From the NCBI GenBank assembly GCA_019054805.1, contig JAHQIY010000011.1:1307001-1371000 (forward strand): 64,000 bases of DNA, in the 5' to 3' direction. Under the pieces are notes generated by a model that saw nothing but the letters and a program-made list of their open reading frames with translations, made no database searches and was not told where the DNA came from. The position numbers and the translations under genes were made by a program. Of this stretch, positions 51,201 to 59,300 are shown piece after piece. The DNA comes from Brachionus manjavacas (taxonomy: Eukaryota; Rotifera; Eurotatoria; Ploima; Brachionidae). Within the stretch, counting starts at the first letter, position 1. Every line of letters begins with the position of its first letter.

Positions 51201-53194
51201 CCTTCTCTTTCTCTCTTAAACTTGGTCAAGTCAGTGTCCGAGCGGTACTGACGGCTCAGCAACTTGTCCAAAATTAGCTCAAACTCCAGCGCACTCTCGT
51301 CCACCGACTCCTCATCACTGCCATCCCCATTCTCTTCGTCCAAACTGTCCGATTCATTGGCAAACAGCTTTGCCTTTGCTCTTTTCCTGCTGCCCAGCAA
51401 ATTCATGTCGTCCAGCGGCGGCGCCATCGATCTATACTCGGCAAACAGTCTCTCTCTTATTCTGGACGGCTTGACGCTCATTTTGGGCGGCGCTGGCTTC
51501 AAAAACGTCAACGCAAACTCCTTGTAATCATCAAAAGACTGCATGACCACTTGTTTGCCCTCCAGTTCCAAGCTTTGCTCGGCTTTTTTTTTCCACACAT
51601 CCAGCTCTGAGTCCTCGTAGCCCGAGTCAATGGCGGTGTAGCTTTTTTTCTCGTCGAAATGCATCAAGTCGGCCAAGTTGTCAACAACTCGCTTGGCCGC
51701 TCGATCAGTCCGATTGTAGGCTACGAACTGCTCGTTGAACCTGAGAGACTTTTGACTCACAAAGCTGTCACTGGGCCGTCCGCTTTCTCTTTCCTCGTTC
51801 TCATATCTTCTATGCACGTGATACTTTCTGGTCACGTCCACCAACTGGTCGGGCAACAGCATTGAATCGCGCCTCTCATACTCAAACACACAAAATTGAT
51901 GGAGATTGCGCGAGTTCTTTTCGTTCCGAGTTGACTCTCTGGGCTTTTGGTGCTCAACAATTTGGCCAGGCTTTTCAATCGGTCTCAAACTGGTCGCTGT
52001 GGTGTTAAACACGTCTTCTCTGGTCACTAGCGGCGGCAAACTGGCTAAGTATGCGTCCATTTCTTCCTGGTAGCTGCTGACCATTGATTTGACTGTTTGG
52101 CCATCGATTTGGGTGTCGGTGTCACGTGACGTTTTGTCCTCGGGGTCAAGCTCAAAGTTGTCTGTCATTGTGCGAACCGACTGCGCCCCCAGAGAGTCAC
52201 GTGTCGAGTTGGCATTGATTGCCGAGTCGACCATACTCGACTCATTGAGCTCTTTGTCCTCTTTGTCCGGCTTTTCGCTGAACGACGGGTCGAACAAACT
52301 CAGACTAGTCTTGTCCAGCACAGTGCCCAAAATTTCCTGTATTTTTTTGTTCGACTGTTCCTGTTCGGACACTAGCTGACCGGACTTGATTGCTGTTATT
52401 AAGCCCTCTACACCCTTGACTATTTTTTTGTCCTCCAAATTTTGAACTGGTGAAGAGTCGAGCTCTTTTCGGTTCATTTTGGTGAGTTTTTTTTTTTTTT
52501 TCAAATTGGCTATTTGCTTGGCCTCATCGACCATTGACTTCACTTCTCGTTCCAACTCTTCTTGCTGCAGTTCCATTTCGGTCTTGGCCGAGTCCAAAGA
52601 TACCATGTCGTACTGGACCGCTTTTTTCAGCGGTCTCAGCACTATTTTTTGTTTTTTTTGAGGCTTGGGTCTTTGGGCAAATTTGGCCGTAGAAGCAGTG
52701 CCAGTGCTCGGCAAAATAGCCGGTTTTGGTTGACTGTAAAAGTAGTGGAGAAAGCTTTGTCTGTTCATGGCGATTTGCTTGGTGGTTTCGGGGGCGTACA
52801 AGCTGTTCGGAGTGTTTTGGTGGGATCTGAGCTGGTCCGAGTCCGTGTCCGAGACGGACTCGGCCGGTTCGTTGATTCCTTCGTCTTCGTCCTGGTTCAA
52901 AGCCTCGAAAGATGTGTTGGCCACATTTTTTCCCTTCATGACATAGTGGTGGCTTTTTGGTGCCCGGTTGAGGCCTTGGAAGGCTCGGGAGCGAATCTCG
53001 TTTATGGACACATATTCGTCTGTCAGTGACGGGTACTTGCGCGGCGATTTTTGTACCAGAGAAGGCTTTATTTTTGGCATCGACACTTTGTCGAGCTCTT
53101 TTAGATCATTTTTTAGGCGGTCATTGACTTTTTTTGTTATGGACACCTTGAGTGCTGCTCGAGGTGAACTTGTTGCGGAACTTTTGGATTCCAT
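22643..53194 (-). CDS. TTC6: TTC6-like tetratricopeptide repeat protein
   Basis: Twelve exons join in phase to 6,180 nt (2,059 residues): 53194-50860, 43929-42546, 38074-37961, 37347-37234, 37183-37090, 37042-36968, 36912-36310, 33073-32532, 29512-29241, 29189-29050, 28994-28643 and 22797-22643. Junctions are GT/AG and each splice restores a TPR helix, for example YIYR|GQTILEMGDLKLA and NPENAQ|AFYHRGIARVH. Residues 1-778 (exon 1) are Ser/Lys/Glu-rich and probably disordered. Exon 2 continues with YKKQLGFKD and EWTRDIWNVWFDQV, then about two dozen TPRs run to the end (LRQLFRIK). Length and layout (long unstructured N-terminus, then a TPR array) suit TTC6. TPR arrays are protein-binding scaffolds; the role of TTC6 is poorly known. 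The link from exon 1 to exon 2 spans a 6.9-kb intron and has a weak acceptor; exon 1 could be a separate gene. The other junctions are secure. The shared X-box promoter suggests a ciliary role. Confidence 0.85.
23326..24770 (+). mobile_element. LINE family B copy, 5'-truncated
   Basis: Lies in the last TTC6 intron, antisense to the gene. It begins inside the RT with EWREANITPLHKKGSKLEAANFRP and carries QHGFVPNKSC, VYMDFSKAFDKVPHNRL (motif A) and VFSGVPQGSVLG. A deletion plus frameshift near 23800 then removes the PLLF..YIND segment, so the next ORF resumes at KLFADDTKVAS (catalytic FADD). It continues to RVANVWNKLPREVIE and ends in a run of ATT triplets at about 24726-24760. CR1/L2-style RT. 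The internal deletion makes it inactive. Confidence 0.85.
25184..26101 (+). mobile_element. Tigger/pogo element, internally deleted, TA-flanked
   Basis: Left end TA|CAGTCCGTCTATAACGAACACG and right end (reverse complement) TA|CAGTGAAGTACGG form Tigger-type termini with TA duplications at 25182-25183 and 26102-26103. Repeated ATAACGAA units lie inside both ends. The only coding remnant (25540-25917) reads as the acidic C-terminal tail of a Tigger/jerky transposase, with KTDDEIINLI, DDESDNESS and QALKLIDQLKKHL. The HTH and DDE domains are gone. Confidence 0.75.
26200..26665 (+). pseudogene. Tc1-like transposase remnant
   Basis: An N-terminal piece (MSSGRSLKLTFRDESYIF) is joined by a large deletion to a C-terminal piece reading DSALAHNGHSVSDWLKEKNI and ARSPDLNPIKKVWSYMD. 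The latter is the Tc1-family SPDLNPIE.VW block with its final catalytic Glu changed to Lys. An in-frame TAG near 26544 and the deletion make it inert. Confidence 0.7.
26670..27218 (+). mobile_element. LINE family B 3' fragment with AAT tail
   Basis: Broken frames give LLERTTRMVPQLKDLSYAER, SLEERRKREDMIQMFKIYKN and, at 26940-27060, FFTNRVSDDWNKLSNEVIE. This last motif is the counterpart of FFTNRVANVWNKLPREVIE in the copy at 23326-24770. The fragment ends in about 26 AAT units at 27141-27218, which is probably its 3' tail. Confidence 0.7.
27141..27218 (+). repeat. AAT microsatellite (about 26 units)
   Basis: Uninterrupted AAT trinucleotide run directly after the LINE B fragment. Likely an expanded 3' tail of that insertion. 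Confidence 0.9.
27680..28075 (+). pseudogene. DDE transposase remnant
   Basis: The plus strand carries LVDHPAFKPTNKIEILGTKY and VIFLPKYHCELNPI, a catalytic-Asp block followed by the P(K/N).HCELNPI block of DDE transposases, with several stops around it. The superfamily is not resolved; loosely Tc1/IS630-like. Confidence 0.5.
28090..28182 (+). repeat. Right half of a hAT-like non-autonomous element
   Basis: Contains AAAAGTCCGGACTAGGACTTGACTTGTGACTTTTAAACAACTCTG, shown here only by its key parts: GTCCGGAC and the terminal CAACTCTG. The matching left end is absent. Confidence 0.5.
30048..30396 (-). mobile_element. LINE family C 3' end, 5'-truncated
   Basis: The reverse strand codes for an RT-C-terminal-like tail (PPYDIFSRVHSFCKSTIFQF...) that stops near 30222. 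It ends with CTGAAG and a GGGC-GAAA-GCCC hairpin followed by an A/T-rich tail near 30050. The layout copies the LINE A 3' end with different stem bases. Its 5' truncation abuts the 5' truncation of a LINE A copy at about 30396. Confidence 0.55.
30397..30766 (+). mobile_element. LINE family A 3' end, 5'-truncated
   Basis: Codes for the last ~58 residues of the LINE A RT (GRLFELSETYVGTGLSHSIP ... NCYLTIS), nearly identical to the C-terminus of the copy at 850-2109. The same 3' UTR, the GAGC-TTTA-GCTC hairpin at 30722-30733 and an AAAT tail follow. It lies in the TTC6 intron between exons 8 and 9, antisense to the gene. Confidence 0.85.
30777..30895 (+). other. Coding-like scrap with a basic C-terminus
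   Basis: Directly after the LINE A tail, an open frame reads ALAVSQKLVEMPIKYIKNPV and ends GRKAKAKKRLEKK followed by TAA. Its composition is richer in GC than its flanks and looks like a real protein C-terminus. I do not recognise the family. It may be a transposase or retrocopy tail interrupted by the LINE. Confidence 0.3.
31175..31926. mobile_element. Foldback/MITE-like element with ~190-bp inverted repeats
   Basis: 31175-31365 is repeated in reverse complement at 31737-31926 with few mismatches. Shared landmarks are ATCAAATGTGAACAAAAGTT, AAGACAATCGTCTATCTGGT and the inner AACACAACTACAAATAATTA. The 370-bp interior has three CACAGCGAAAA-type repeats and no transposase. No target duplication could be identified in the AT-rich flanks. 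Confidence 0.75.
32078..32372 (+). mobile_element. hAT-like non-autonomous copy, partial
   Basis: Has AAGTCCAGTCTGGACTTTGA on the left and ends TTTGACTTTTGACCAACTCTG, the reverse complement of CAGAGTTGGTCAAAAGTCAAA. Inside is a strong hairpin: CTGGAACGGCAA at about 32190 pairs with TTGCCGTTCCAG at about 32240. Confidence 0.5.
33525..33830. repeat. Degenerate repeat debris
   Basis: 33525-33745 carries AGTCAAAACTTAGACTTTTT and CAGACTTTTT-type pieces of the hAT-like family. 33780-33830 has GAAAGAGCTTTAGCTCGGCACAGA, a diverged LINE A hairpin tail. Both lie in the TTC6 intron between exons 7 and 8. Confidence 0.4.
34430..34510 (-). repeat. LINE family B 3' terminal scrap
   Basis: AATAATAATAAGCTATAGCA and GCGGAGACGACTTACTA resemble the plus-strand sequence TAATAATA...AAGCTACAGCA and GCGGAGATGACTTACTA at 63455-63530. 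This is therefore the same LINE 3' end in reverse orientation. It abuts the tandem array. Confidence 0.5.
34516..35627. repeat. Three tandem copies of a 371-372 bp unit
   Basis: Units start at 34516, 34888 and 35259 with TAGATTGGTGTGTGGCTG and are essentially identical. Each has a GC-rich part of about 120 bp (including GGGGATCCGGAATCCCC, a stem-loop-forming near-palindrome) followed by AT-rich DNA ending GGATACAAATTATTTTC. The array is in the TTC6 intron between exons 7 and 8. No ORF, tRNA or transposase can be read in the unit. Confidence 0.9.
35628..36078. mobile_element. MITE-like element with opposed subterminal motif arrays
   Basis: The left 110 bp repeats GTAGCAAAA / GTAGTAAAA variants. 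The right 150 bp repeats the reverse complement (TTTTGCTAC, TTTTTACTAC) at least six times. The middle is AT-rich and non-coding. Clustered inverted subterminal motifs are how some DNA transposons bind their transposase. Ends and target duplication are unresolved. Confidence 0.5.
38338..38733. mobile_element. Non-autonomous hAT-like element, 396 bp
   Basis: Begins CAGAGTTGTTTAAAAGTC and ends with its reverse complement GACTTTTAAACAACTCTG. Flanks TTAAAATT (38330-38337) and TTAAAAAT (38734-38741) fit an 8-bp target duplication with one mismatch, as for hAT. It has no coding capacity. Partial relatives are at 20539, 28090, 32078, 33525 and 49900, with lone end-like pieces near 54290 and 59767. 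Confidence 0.7.
40655..42311 (+). mobile_element. hAT element with perfect 8-bp target duplication
   Basis: Ends are CAGGAACGACCAAAAATGCA and (reverse complement of the right end) CAGGGACGACCAAAAATGCA. GTCATGAC flanks both sides exactly (40647-40654 and 42312-42319). A coding scrap at about 40990-41100 reads VVKIASSLCDPERALSKYNK then VLDDKRKSMTEDTIRI, the hAT C-terminal dimerisation block. A second element is inserted inside at 41157-42219. It lies in TTC6 intron 2. Confidence 0.8.
41157..42219. mobile_element. Element nested inside the hAT copy, 8-bp target duplication
   Basis: Terminal repeat starts GGCATTGTGAATTTTGGAA, and the right end is its reverse complement. The inverted repeat continues for roughly 140 bp with differences. 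ATCACTTA flanks both sides exactly (41149-41156 and 42220-42227). A further inverted pair lies inside: GTAAAATCATCCC near 41327 and GGGATGATGATTTTAC near 42035. At about 41605-41815 (+) there is a 65-70-codon frame ending NANY that reads RLWAKNGTNKQRVSKMDREL; I do not recognise it. Confidence 0.7.
44402..48216 (+). mobile_element. hAT transposon with ~173-bp GGGTA-rich inverted repeats
   Basis: Left end CAGACACTTGTACCCATC and right end (reverse complement) CAGATACTTGTACCCATC. The inverted repeats run 44402-44573 and 48040-48216 with few mismatches. GTTTTTTT flanks both sides exactly (44394-44401 and 48217-48224), the 8-bp duplication expected of hAT. The repeats are packed with GGGTA/ACCCA blocks and are far richer in GC than the surroundings. 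The element fills much of TTC6 intron 1, antisense to the gene. Confidence 0.9.
44854..47965 (+). pseudogene. hAT transposase, decayed
   Basis: Several frames together cover a hAT transposase. A BED-finger-like region with an incomplete Cys set lies at about 45720-45800 (FQCKISEKDFYAPFTQITNL, then HLKTH). The start of the RNase-H fold follows at 46054-46180 (FLIDIWTSESRSDFIACGAI), then CDEGS near 46335 and a CH.LNIAVRHAI block at 46850-46890. LTRWSSAFMMLE is near 47010, and the C-terminal dimerisation domain is at 47780-47960 (LLNIAPTSAFIERFFSICGI). A TAG falls inside the CH.LNIAV block at 46864, and there are frame changes near 46070 and 47280, so no intact protein is encoded. Some gaps (such as 46300-46327) could be short introns. 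Confidence 0.75.
48225..49935. other. Repeat-rich part of TTC6 intron 1
   Basis: Holds copies of a dispersed repeat beginning AAAGTTGTCACC (48520-48720 and 49798-49830) and an element-like block at 48898-49690. That block's ends are inverted: ATGGTTTAATTTTTTGTATTTG...ATGTATCCACTG and its reverse complement at 49640-49685. The only coding-like piece inside (about 49350-49466, +) ends with an acidic run, EETVDDDDDNDDDEL. No host exon was recognised. Confidence 0.5.
49937..50818 (-). mobile_element. Tc1-like element with long inverted repeats, decayed
   Basis: 49937-50125 and 50580-50818 are inverted copies sharing TTTACGTAAA, CCAATTTTTACGTAAA, AAGGCC and ACCAAAAGTTACT landmarks. Between them the reverse strand encodes Tc1 fragments: FPYVASYLNENFKLQQDNDP then KHKSYV (second catalytic Asp block) and, separately, IWNELKRFMRVNDAQNDEEL. 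Stops and frame changes make it dead. Its right end lies about 40 bp from the TTC6 exon 1 splice donor (50859). Confidence 0.65.
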
Positions 53195-53371
53195 GAGTGT
53201 AGATTTGATTTTTGGTTAGCAAAGTTTGTTGAATTTAAATTGTGAGTTTTTTTCGCGGTTGCCATGGCAACTGAATTTTTTTGCACGAAGTGCATTCATT
53301 TACATTTTTTTCATTTTTATTTTAAATTTTTTTTACTTTTTATTTATTTTTATTTTATTTTAGAGAAAAAA
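53195..53371. promoter_or_regulatory. Bidirectional promoter of TTC6 and CCDC112
   Basis: Only 177 bases separate the two divergent start codons (53194 on the minus strand, 53372 on the plus strand). The interval must therefore hold both 5' UTRs and the shared core promoter. It contains a perfect RFX X-box. No convincing TATA box can be told apart from the T-rich background. Confidence 0.8.
53258..53271. promoter_or_regulatory. X-box: RFX transcription factor site
   Basis: GTTGCCATGGCAAC, a 14-bp perfect palindrome that equals the optimal symmetric RFX binding site. It stands 63 bp from the TTC6 start and 100 bp from the CCDC112 start, within the usual distance of functional X-boxes upstream of ciliary genes. 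Such a GC-containing palindrome is striking in DNA this AT-rich. Confidence 0.85.
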
Positions 53372-56300
53372 ATGTCCGGTTCAAATAGTGATTTATCTTC
53401 TGTCAATTACACGCACAAGAACGAGTGTCTAAAAATGATTAAAATCCTGAATTTCAAGTATGTTTTATTTTATAAAATCATTAGACTCTATGACATAAAA
53501 GATTAAGATTAATTTAATATAAATTTATAAATTTTTTTTTCTAAACTTTTTCCCTTGAAAACAGATGTTTTTTTTTAGGATCTTAAGATTTTTTTTAATT
53601 AAATTAATTAAAGAATTTTTTTTAGTAAAAAAATTATAGAAAATTTTTTTTTCAAAATCGGTCTAAGCTTAAAGTTTTAAAGAGAATTTTTTTTTCATTT
53701 TAAAATTATTTTAGATTGCTAATTTTAAAGTTGCGATCTAAAGCTTATTTTAACCTCCATCATTTATCTAACAGAACATGTATTACAGGTAAAGTTTGCT
53801 GACTTATTTTAAAATAAATTTTTCATTCTCTCATTACTTTTGCTTTTTTTTTGACCCTCAGCTTTGATTTTTTGACATAAAATTTATCCAAGTGAGTTAG
53901 AGGGGGAATCCCCTAGGGATCAGCTTTGGCGGATTTTGATGAAATACGTTCCTGGTACCTGTTTTGACCTTCTTGAAAGGGTAATCAAGAGCGTAAAAAT
54001 ATAATATTAGCTCTTTTTCAGCTAATTCCGACTATTTTTCGCGGAAATAAACCACGGAAAAAGCACCTTTTTCATACGGATACGGATTAAAGTCGGCGGT
54101 GCTACTTAAAGAGCCCAAAAAGACTACAAATTCTGAAAGGAGGATTTTTCTTAAAAAAGGTAGAAAAATGTATTTTCGCTTTAAAATGTGCAAACATTAC
54201 AATCTTATTATAATGGCGAAGATTATAAAATCGTATTAATGGCAAAAAATGAAATACCAAGTTGGATCTATTTAAAACCATACTTTTCCAAGTCTTGACT
54301 AACTCTGACAAATGACAAGTTTTTACTTTTCTTATTTTTTAAATAGGACTACAAACGGTGAAAATTTTTTATGTTGGTACTTTAAAAGATTTTAACAACA
54401 AAAAATTTAGAATTTAGATATTTAAAAAAAAAAACTGCTTGATATTCCCAGAAAATGGGCATTACAGTCCTAGACTTCCTCTCTAACGATTAATTTAAAC
54501 TTTTTTTCAGAAGGTATTGGACATTATATGTTAAAATTTTCTACCTATTAATGCATTGAGGTGTGTCGGTCTTCTGTTTTTAAAATGAGAGAAAAATATT
54601 ATTGAATAAAATTTTCACGGGCTTTTTCAAATTTTCAAATTTTCTTTCCTTTTTTTCATTTGTCTCACATTGATTTTTTATCAATTAGAACCTAAAATTA
54701 AAGAAATTCAAACAATTATTCAAACGAATCTATTTAGTTTAATTTTTTTATGGTTCATTAAAAATTGATTAATAAAAATTAAAGTTTAACTTAATTAAAG
54801 CAAATTTTTTCCTCAAAATTAAAACCTTAATTTCTTTTTTCAATTTACTTTAATTTTATTTTTATTTTGTTTTTTTTATTTTATTTTTAATTTATTCTGA
54901 AGGAGCTTTAGCTCGGTACAGAAAACAAATAAATAAATAAAAATAAATTCAATCAAGCAAACCATAATCAAATTAAATCTTATTAATGGTTTATTTTTGG
55001 TATTATTTGACCATGAACAAAAATTCTAGATTATAAAAGTACAGCATCATCCATAAACAAATCGAGATATCGAATCGAGATATATTGAATACCCAAATCC
55101 ATTGTGTAATTGCCACCTTGCTTTATCCTCCTTTTTTCCTGAAACCTGAACTTTGTAAACATTTGCCACATGTAACAATCTATGTCTTCTAAACTTTCAT
55201 TTTTTTGGCTTATTTAGTTTATTTTGATTTTTTTTATCTCATTTTATTAACTTTAATTTTATTTTTAATTTTGATTTTTTAATTTATTCTGAAGGAGCCC
55301 TAGCTCGGTACAGAAAACAACTAAATAAATAAAAATAATAATAAACAATGAGCTTATTAAATTAATAAAAAGGATTCACAACAAATGTACACAAAACACT
55401 TTTTATTCAAGGGTATAATTTGAAAAATAGAAGTTCATTATCTATAGCTCTATAACATATTATTTTTTTTTTATTTTTTTTTTAATTAGATTTTTAGGAA
55501 ATTCTTGTCTCATAAAAGCCAAAGATTAGTAAAAAAACTTGATTCAAATAAACTCAAATAACTTTATAAGAAATTTATTTTTTCTCGAAGGCTCAATAAC
55601 ATAAAAACTTTTAAATTTGATATCTGAAAGGTTTAAATTTTTCTTTAAAAATTTTTCGTTTTTTTTCTTTTATAGATTATTTATTTAAGAAATAAGCAAT
55701 TTTCTATTTAGGTAATGAAATAATAAATTTAATCTCTAATTTTAAATTTTTGTGAAAAATGAGAGAAAAAATACCCTCTAATTAATTTAAAATCATAAAA
55801 ATACATTTTAAAATTTTTGAGGAACTAATTTCTTAAAGTAAAATCAATAAAAGGAAAAAAAATTAATTTTAAATTAAATTTAACTAAAATTTTAATTAAA
55901 AATTAACCCAAAATAAATTAAATAAGGTGATATATAGAATTCTTTTATTAGAATTTTTTTTTATTTATTTTTTTTAATTTTTCAAGAAAAAAGTTTAGTT
56001 TTAAGTTATGATTCTTACAAAGTCCCATTACACTCTATTTTTATCTGATTTTTATTTAAATACACAAAAAAATAACCATAAATTTTATTATATTGATTTT
56101 TGTTTACTTATTTATGGACATGTAAATTGGGAAAAAATAACTTTATTTTTGAATAAAATTTGTTTTTTTAAATGAACATTAATCTTACAATAATAAGCTT
56201 AAACTAGATGACCCCCTTTATGGTAACCTTTTTTTTCTTTCAAAAATTTATTTTATTAGATGTGTAAGATTGAAATATAATATTTTAAAATTATTAAGTT

Positions 56301-59300
56301 GATTTAGAAACTTTAATAATGAAAAATTGAAAAATGAAATTTGAGGATATGAAATTCAATTACCTTTAAAAAATTTTAAGTATAAACCGGCTTTTTTAGT
56401 TCTTGGGATTTAAAAAAAAATTAGAATCATTTTTTAATTGATACAGTATGATGGAAAACACTTTAAATGAGAAATCGAGAAGCAAGTCCATTTTCTCTAA
56501 AATTCCAAGATGAAAGAGAACGATTTTTTGCATTTTTTTTTAAATTAAATTTTTCCTTTTTTTCTTTATTTTCTTTTATTTTTTTAGAAAGAAATGTTGA
56601 ATTTTTAAATTTTTTATGTTTAAATATTTTATATTAAAATGTTTAATTTTGTTTTGTTCAAATGTTTATTTGAATTTTGTAACCTTGTCAAAATTATAAT
56701 TTATTTTAATCCGATTAAAATTCATAATATTTAAAAATTAGACGGGATCTCGGTGGTACACTTACACAGAGTTTCAGGCTTGTAGACAATTAGTTTTAGT
56801 GAAATTCAGTAGAAAATGATTAAAAGAACGGAAAAAAATGTAAAAAATTTAGGAAAATTTTTTTTAAGTGTAAGTTAAACTTAAAAAAAAATTTCCTATT
56901 ATATTCCCATTTAATCTGTTCTTTCAGTCAAAACGTTTTTGGAGATATTTTTTAGTTTCTTTCCAGATTCCTTAAAAATTCTTTTGTGAAAAAATTATTA
57001 TTTCAAGTTTATTATTTTATTTTTTTTATAAAAATATCACCTCACAATGCACTAACATTTTTGATATATATTTGAATATTTGCATCAAGGTTCTGAGACA
57101 AATTTGAATGTTTAATTTCATTAAGTTTATTTTAAAGCTATTTAATTAGTTAATTTTCTTAATTGTAAAAAAATAATTAGAAATAATAATAAGATAAAAT
57201 TTATTTAATCTAAATACTTTTTAATTTTTTAAAATTTTTTGTTTATTTTCATTAGGAAAAACGCTATCTAAACCAATTAGTAAATTTTAATACTATTTTC
57301 TTTAAAAAATATAAAATCTGTTTTTACATAGTATGAATGAAAATAAAAAAATTCTTTTACAATAAAATATTTTACTTTAACCTTCACAGTTGAGTAAAAA
57401 AAATCTCATTGTTTACTAAGAATGGGTCAAAAATCCCCAATGAAAAAAAATAAACTTTTCAATAATAATAAAAGATAAATGAAATTTTCAATTAATATTA
57501 TTTATTATATTTTATTATTCTTTGTATGTTTATCTGCCCGAGCTCAATCTCCTTCAGATTAAAATTTTAAATAAAAAAATTCAATAAAATTAAATTTAAA
57601 AAAAAAAAAGGAAAAATTAAGAATTCAAAGTTTCAGTAAAGATAGAATAGATAGAAAAGCTAAATTTTATCCCTTTATTTTTTGATAAGCGCGAGAATAT
57701 TTTTTCTTTCATGTTTAAATTTTCGGTTAAGATTTTCGCACGCTTTTTATAATCATCAAAGGTTTTCTCACGCTTATTATCTTCATCTAAGATTTTCCCA
57801 TGCCAATTATTTTTAGCTAAGATTTTCACACATTTGATTTTAAAATAGTAAGACATATCCAAATTAGCGATCATCTCATTATCGGATTCATTATCTGACT
57901 CCTCTACGTCAATTTTGTTTAAATCATTGTCTAAGACAAAACCAAACTCCCCTTTTGCCAAATTTTGAATAAATTTTAGTTTTTTTTCAAGAGACAGTTG
58001 CTTTCGTTTAATCCGCAATTTGAGGTTTTTGAGTTCTTGTTGCTCTGTGTTATACTTGGCTATTATCAGGGCTAGATTCTTGAAATCAGTTTTCTTTGTT
58101 TTTTTTTGTTTTTTGGTATTCATTTTTGCTTTAGTAAAATTAAAAAAAAATTGGTTTATTTTAATGTAATTGAATAATTGACTGAAAGTTTAACTTACTT
58201 TACAAAAACATCAGAAAATTTCATTGTAAAAAGTGTGATTTTATTTAAAAAAAGTAACACAGTTAATAAGCGTGGGAAAATTTATTTCTCTGATTCTCTT
58301 AATTTTTTAGCTAACTTTTTCACACTTTTGATTTTTAAATAGTAAGGATTTATTTAAAAATTTTCCTGTTTTTTTTTGACTCAACAAGGCATAATTTTCT
58401 GAAACTTCAAATGAGTTTAAGCTTAATTAAGTTTTTTTGTCTTGATTTTATTAAGTGTGAAATTTTTTTGAAATAAGATTAATTTGAATAAAATTGGATT
58501 CATCTTGAATTAAAACTATTAAAATTTTTAAAGTTTAGTGATTTTTGATTAAAAGTTAACTTTTTTATTAAGTTTAAAAAATATGGAAAAAGACCAAAGA
58601 AGCTTTTTAGTTGCAAGAAAAGGAGATAAAAACTATGATGAAATATACGAAGCATGTTTAACTAATGATTTGAGTATCAAAAAAGAAAGTAATTTACTTG
58701 GATGTAAGAAAAATTAAAAATTAAAATTTAAAAAAGGAACAAATTTTTGTCAATTGAATCACAATATTCAGCAATTGCTAAGCAAATTTAACATCGAATC
58801 TAAAAATAGGAGGCAGAACGAAAATTTTATTGACAAGCTTAAAATTCTAATGGAAGAAATCGACGCATTAATAACAGATTCAAAAGAAGAAATTCTTTTA
58901 AAACTTGAAGAATTTTCAAATGAAGAAAAATTGCTTAGCAAAGAAATCGAGTTATATGAAAAAAAAATTCAAAATTGGCTTTTGAACAAAAATGATGGGC
59001 AGTCGATTAAAAATTTGAAAAAGACAAGTTTAATAAATGACAAAATGGAAAGCTCGGATTTGCTTAAGGAAGTGATTGATTTCGATGTTAGTATTATTTT
59101 TGTATTCTAGACATAAATGAATTTCTAATGAAAACATTACTATTCATGTCTAATGATGTATTGGTTTCACTTTTTTTATATTTTTCAATTAATATTTTTA
59201 GTTATTTTAAAAATAAACTAATTTTAATTTCAGAAATTTTTGCTCAACAACGGTGGTCACAACGGTGGATGGGAAGAAATCGATCATTCATTATTTTTAA

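Larger units (their letters stand above)
53458..57616. other. CCDC112 intron 1, left part: repeat debris
   Basis: AT-rich DNA with a GC-richer block at 53880-54312. That block holds GGGGGAATCCCCTAGGG and ends AAGTCTTGACTAACTCTG, resembling the hAT-like terminus CAGAGTTRGTCAAGACTT on the other strand. LINE A pieces are listed separately. 57540-57575 has CGAGCTCAATCTCCTTCAGA, a diverged minus-strand LINE hairpin tail. No exon was found. Confidence 0.5.

Noticed and set aside
52562..53029. 155-codon plus-strand ORF
   Set aside because: Antisense shadow of the large TTC6 exon 1.
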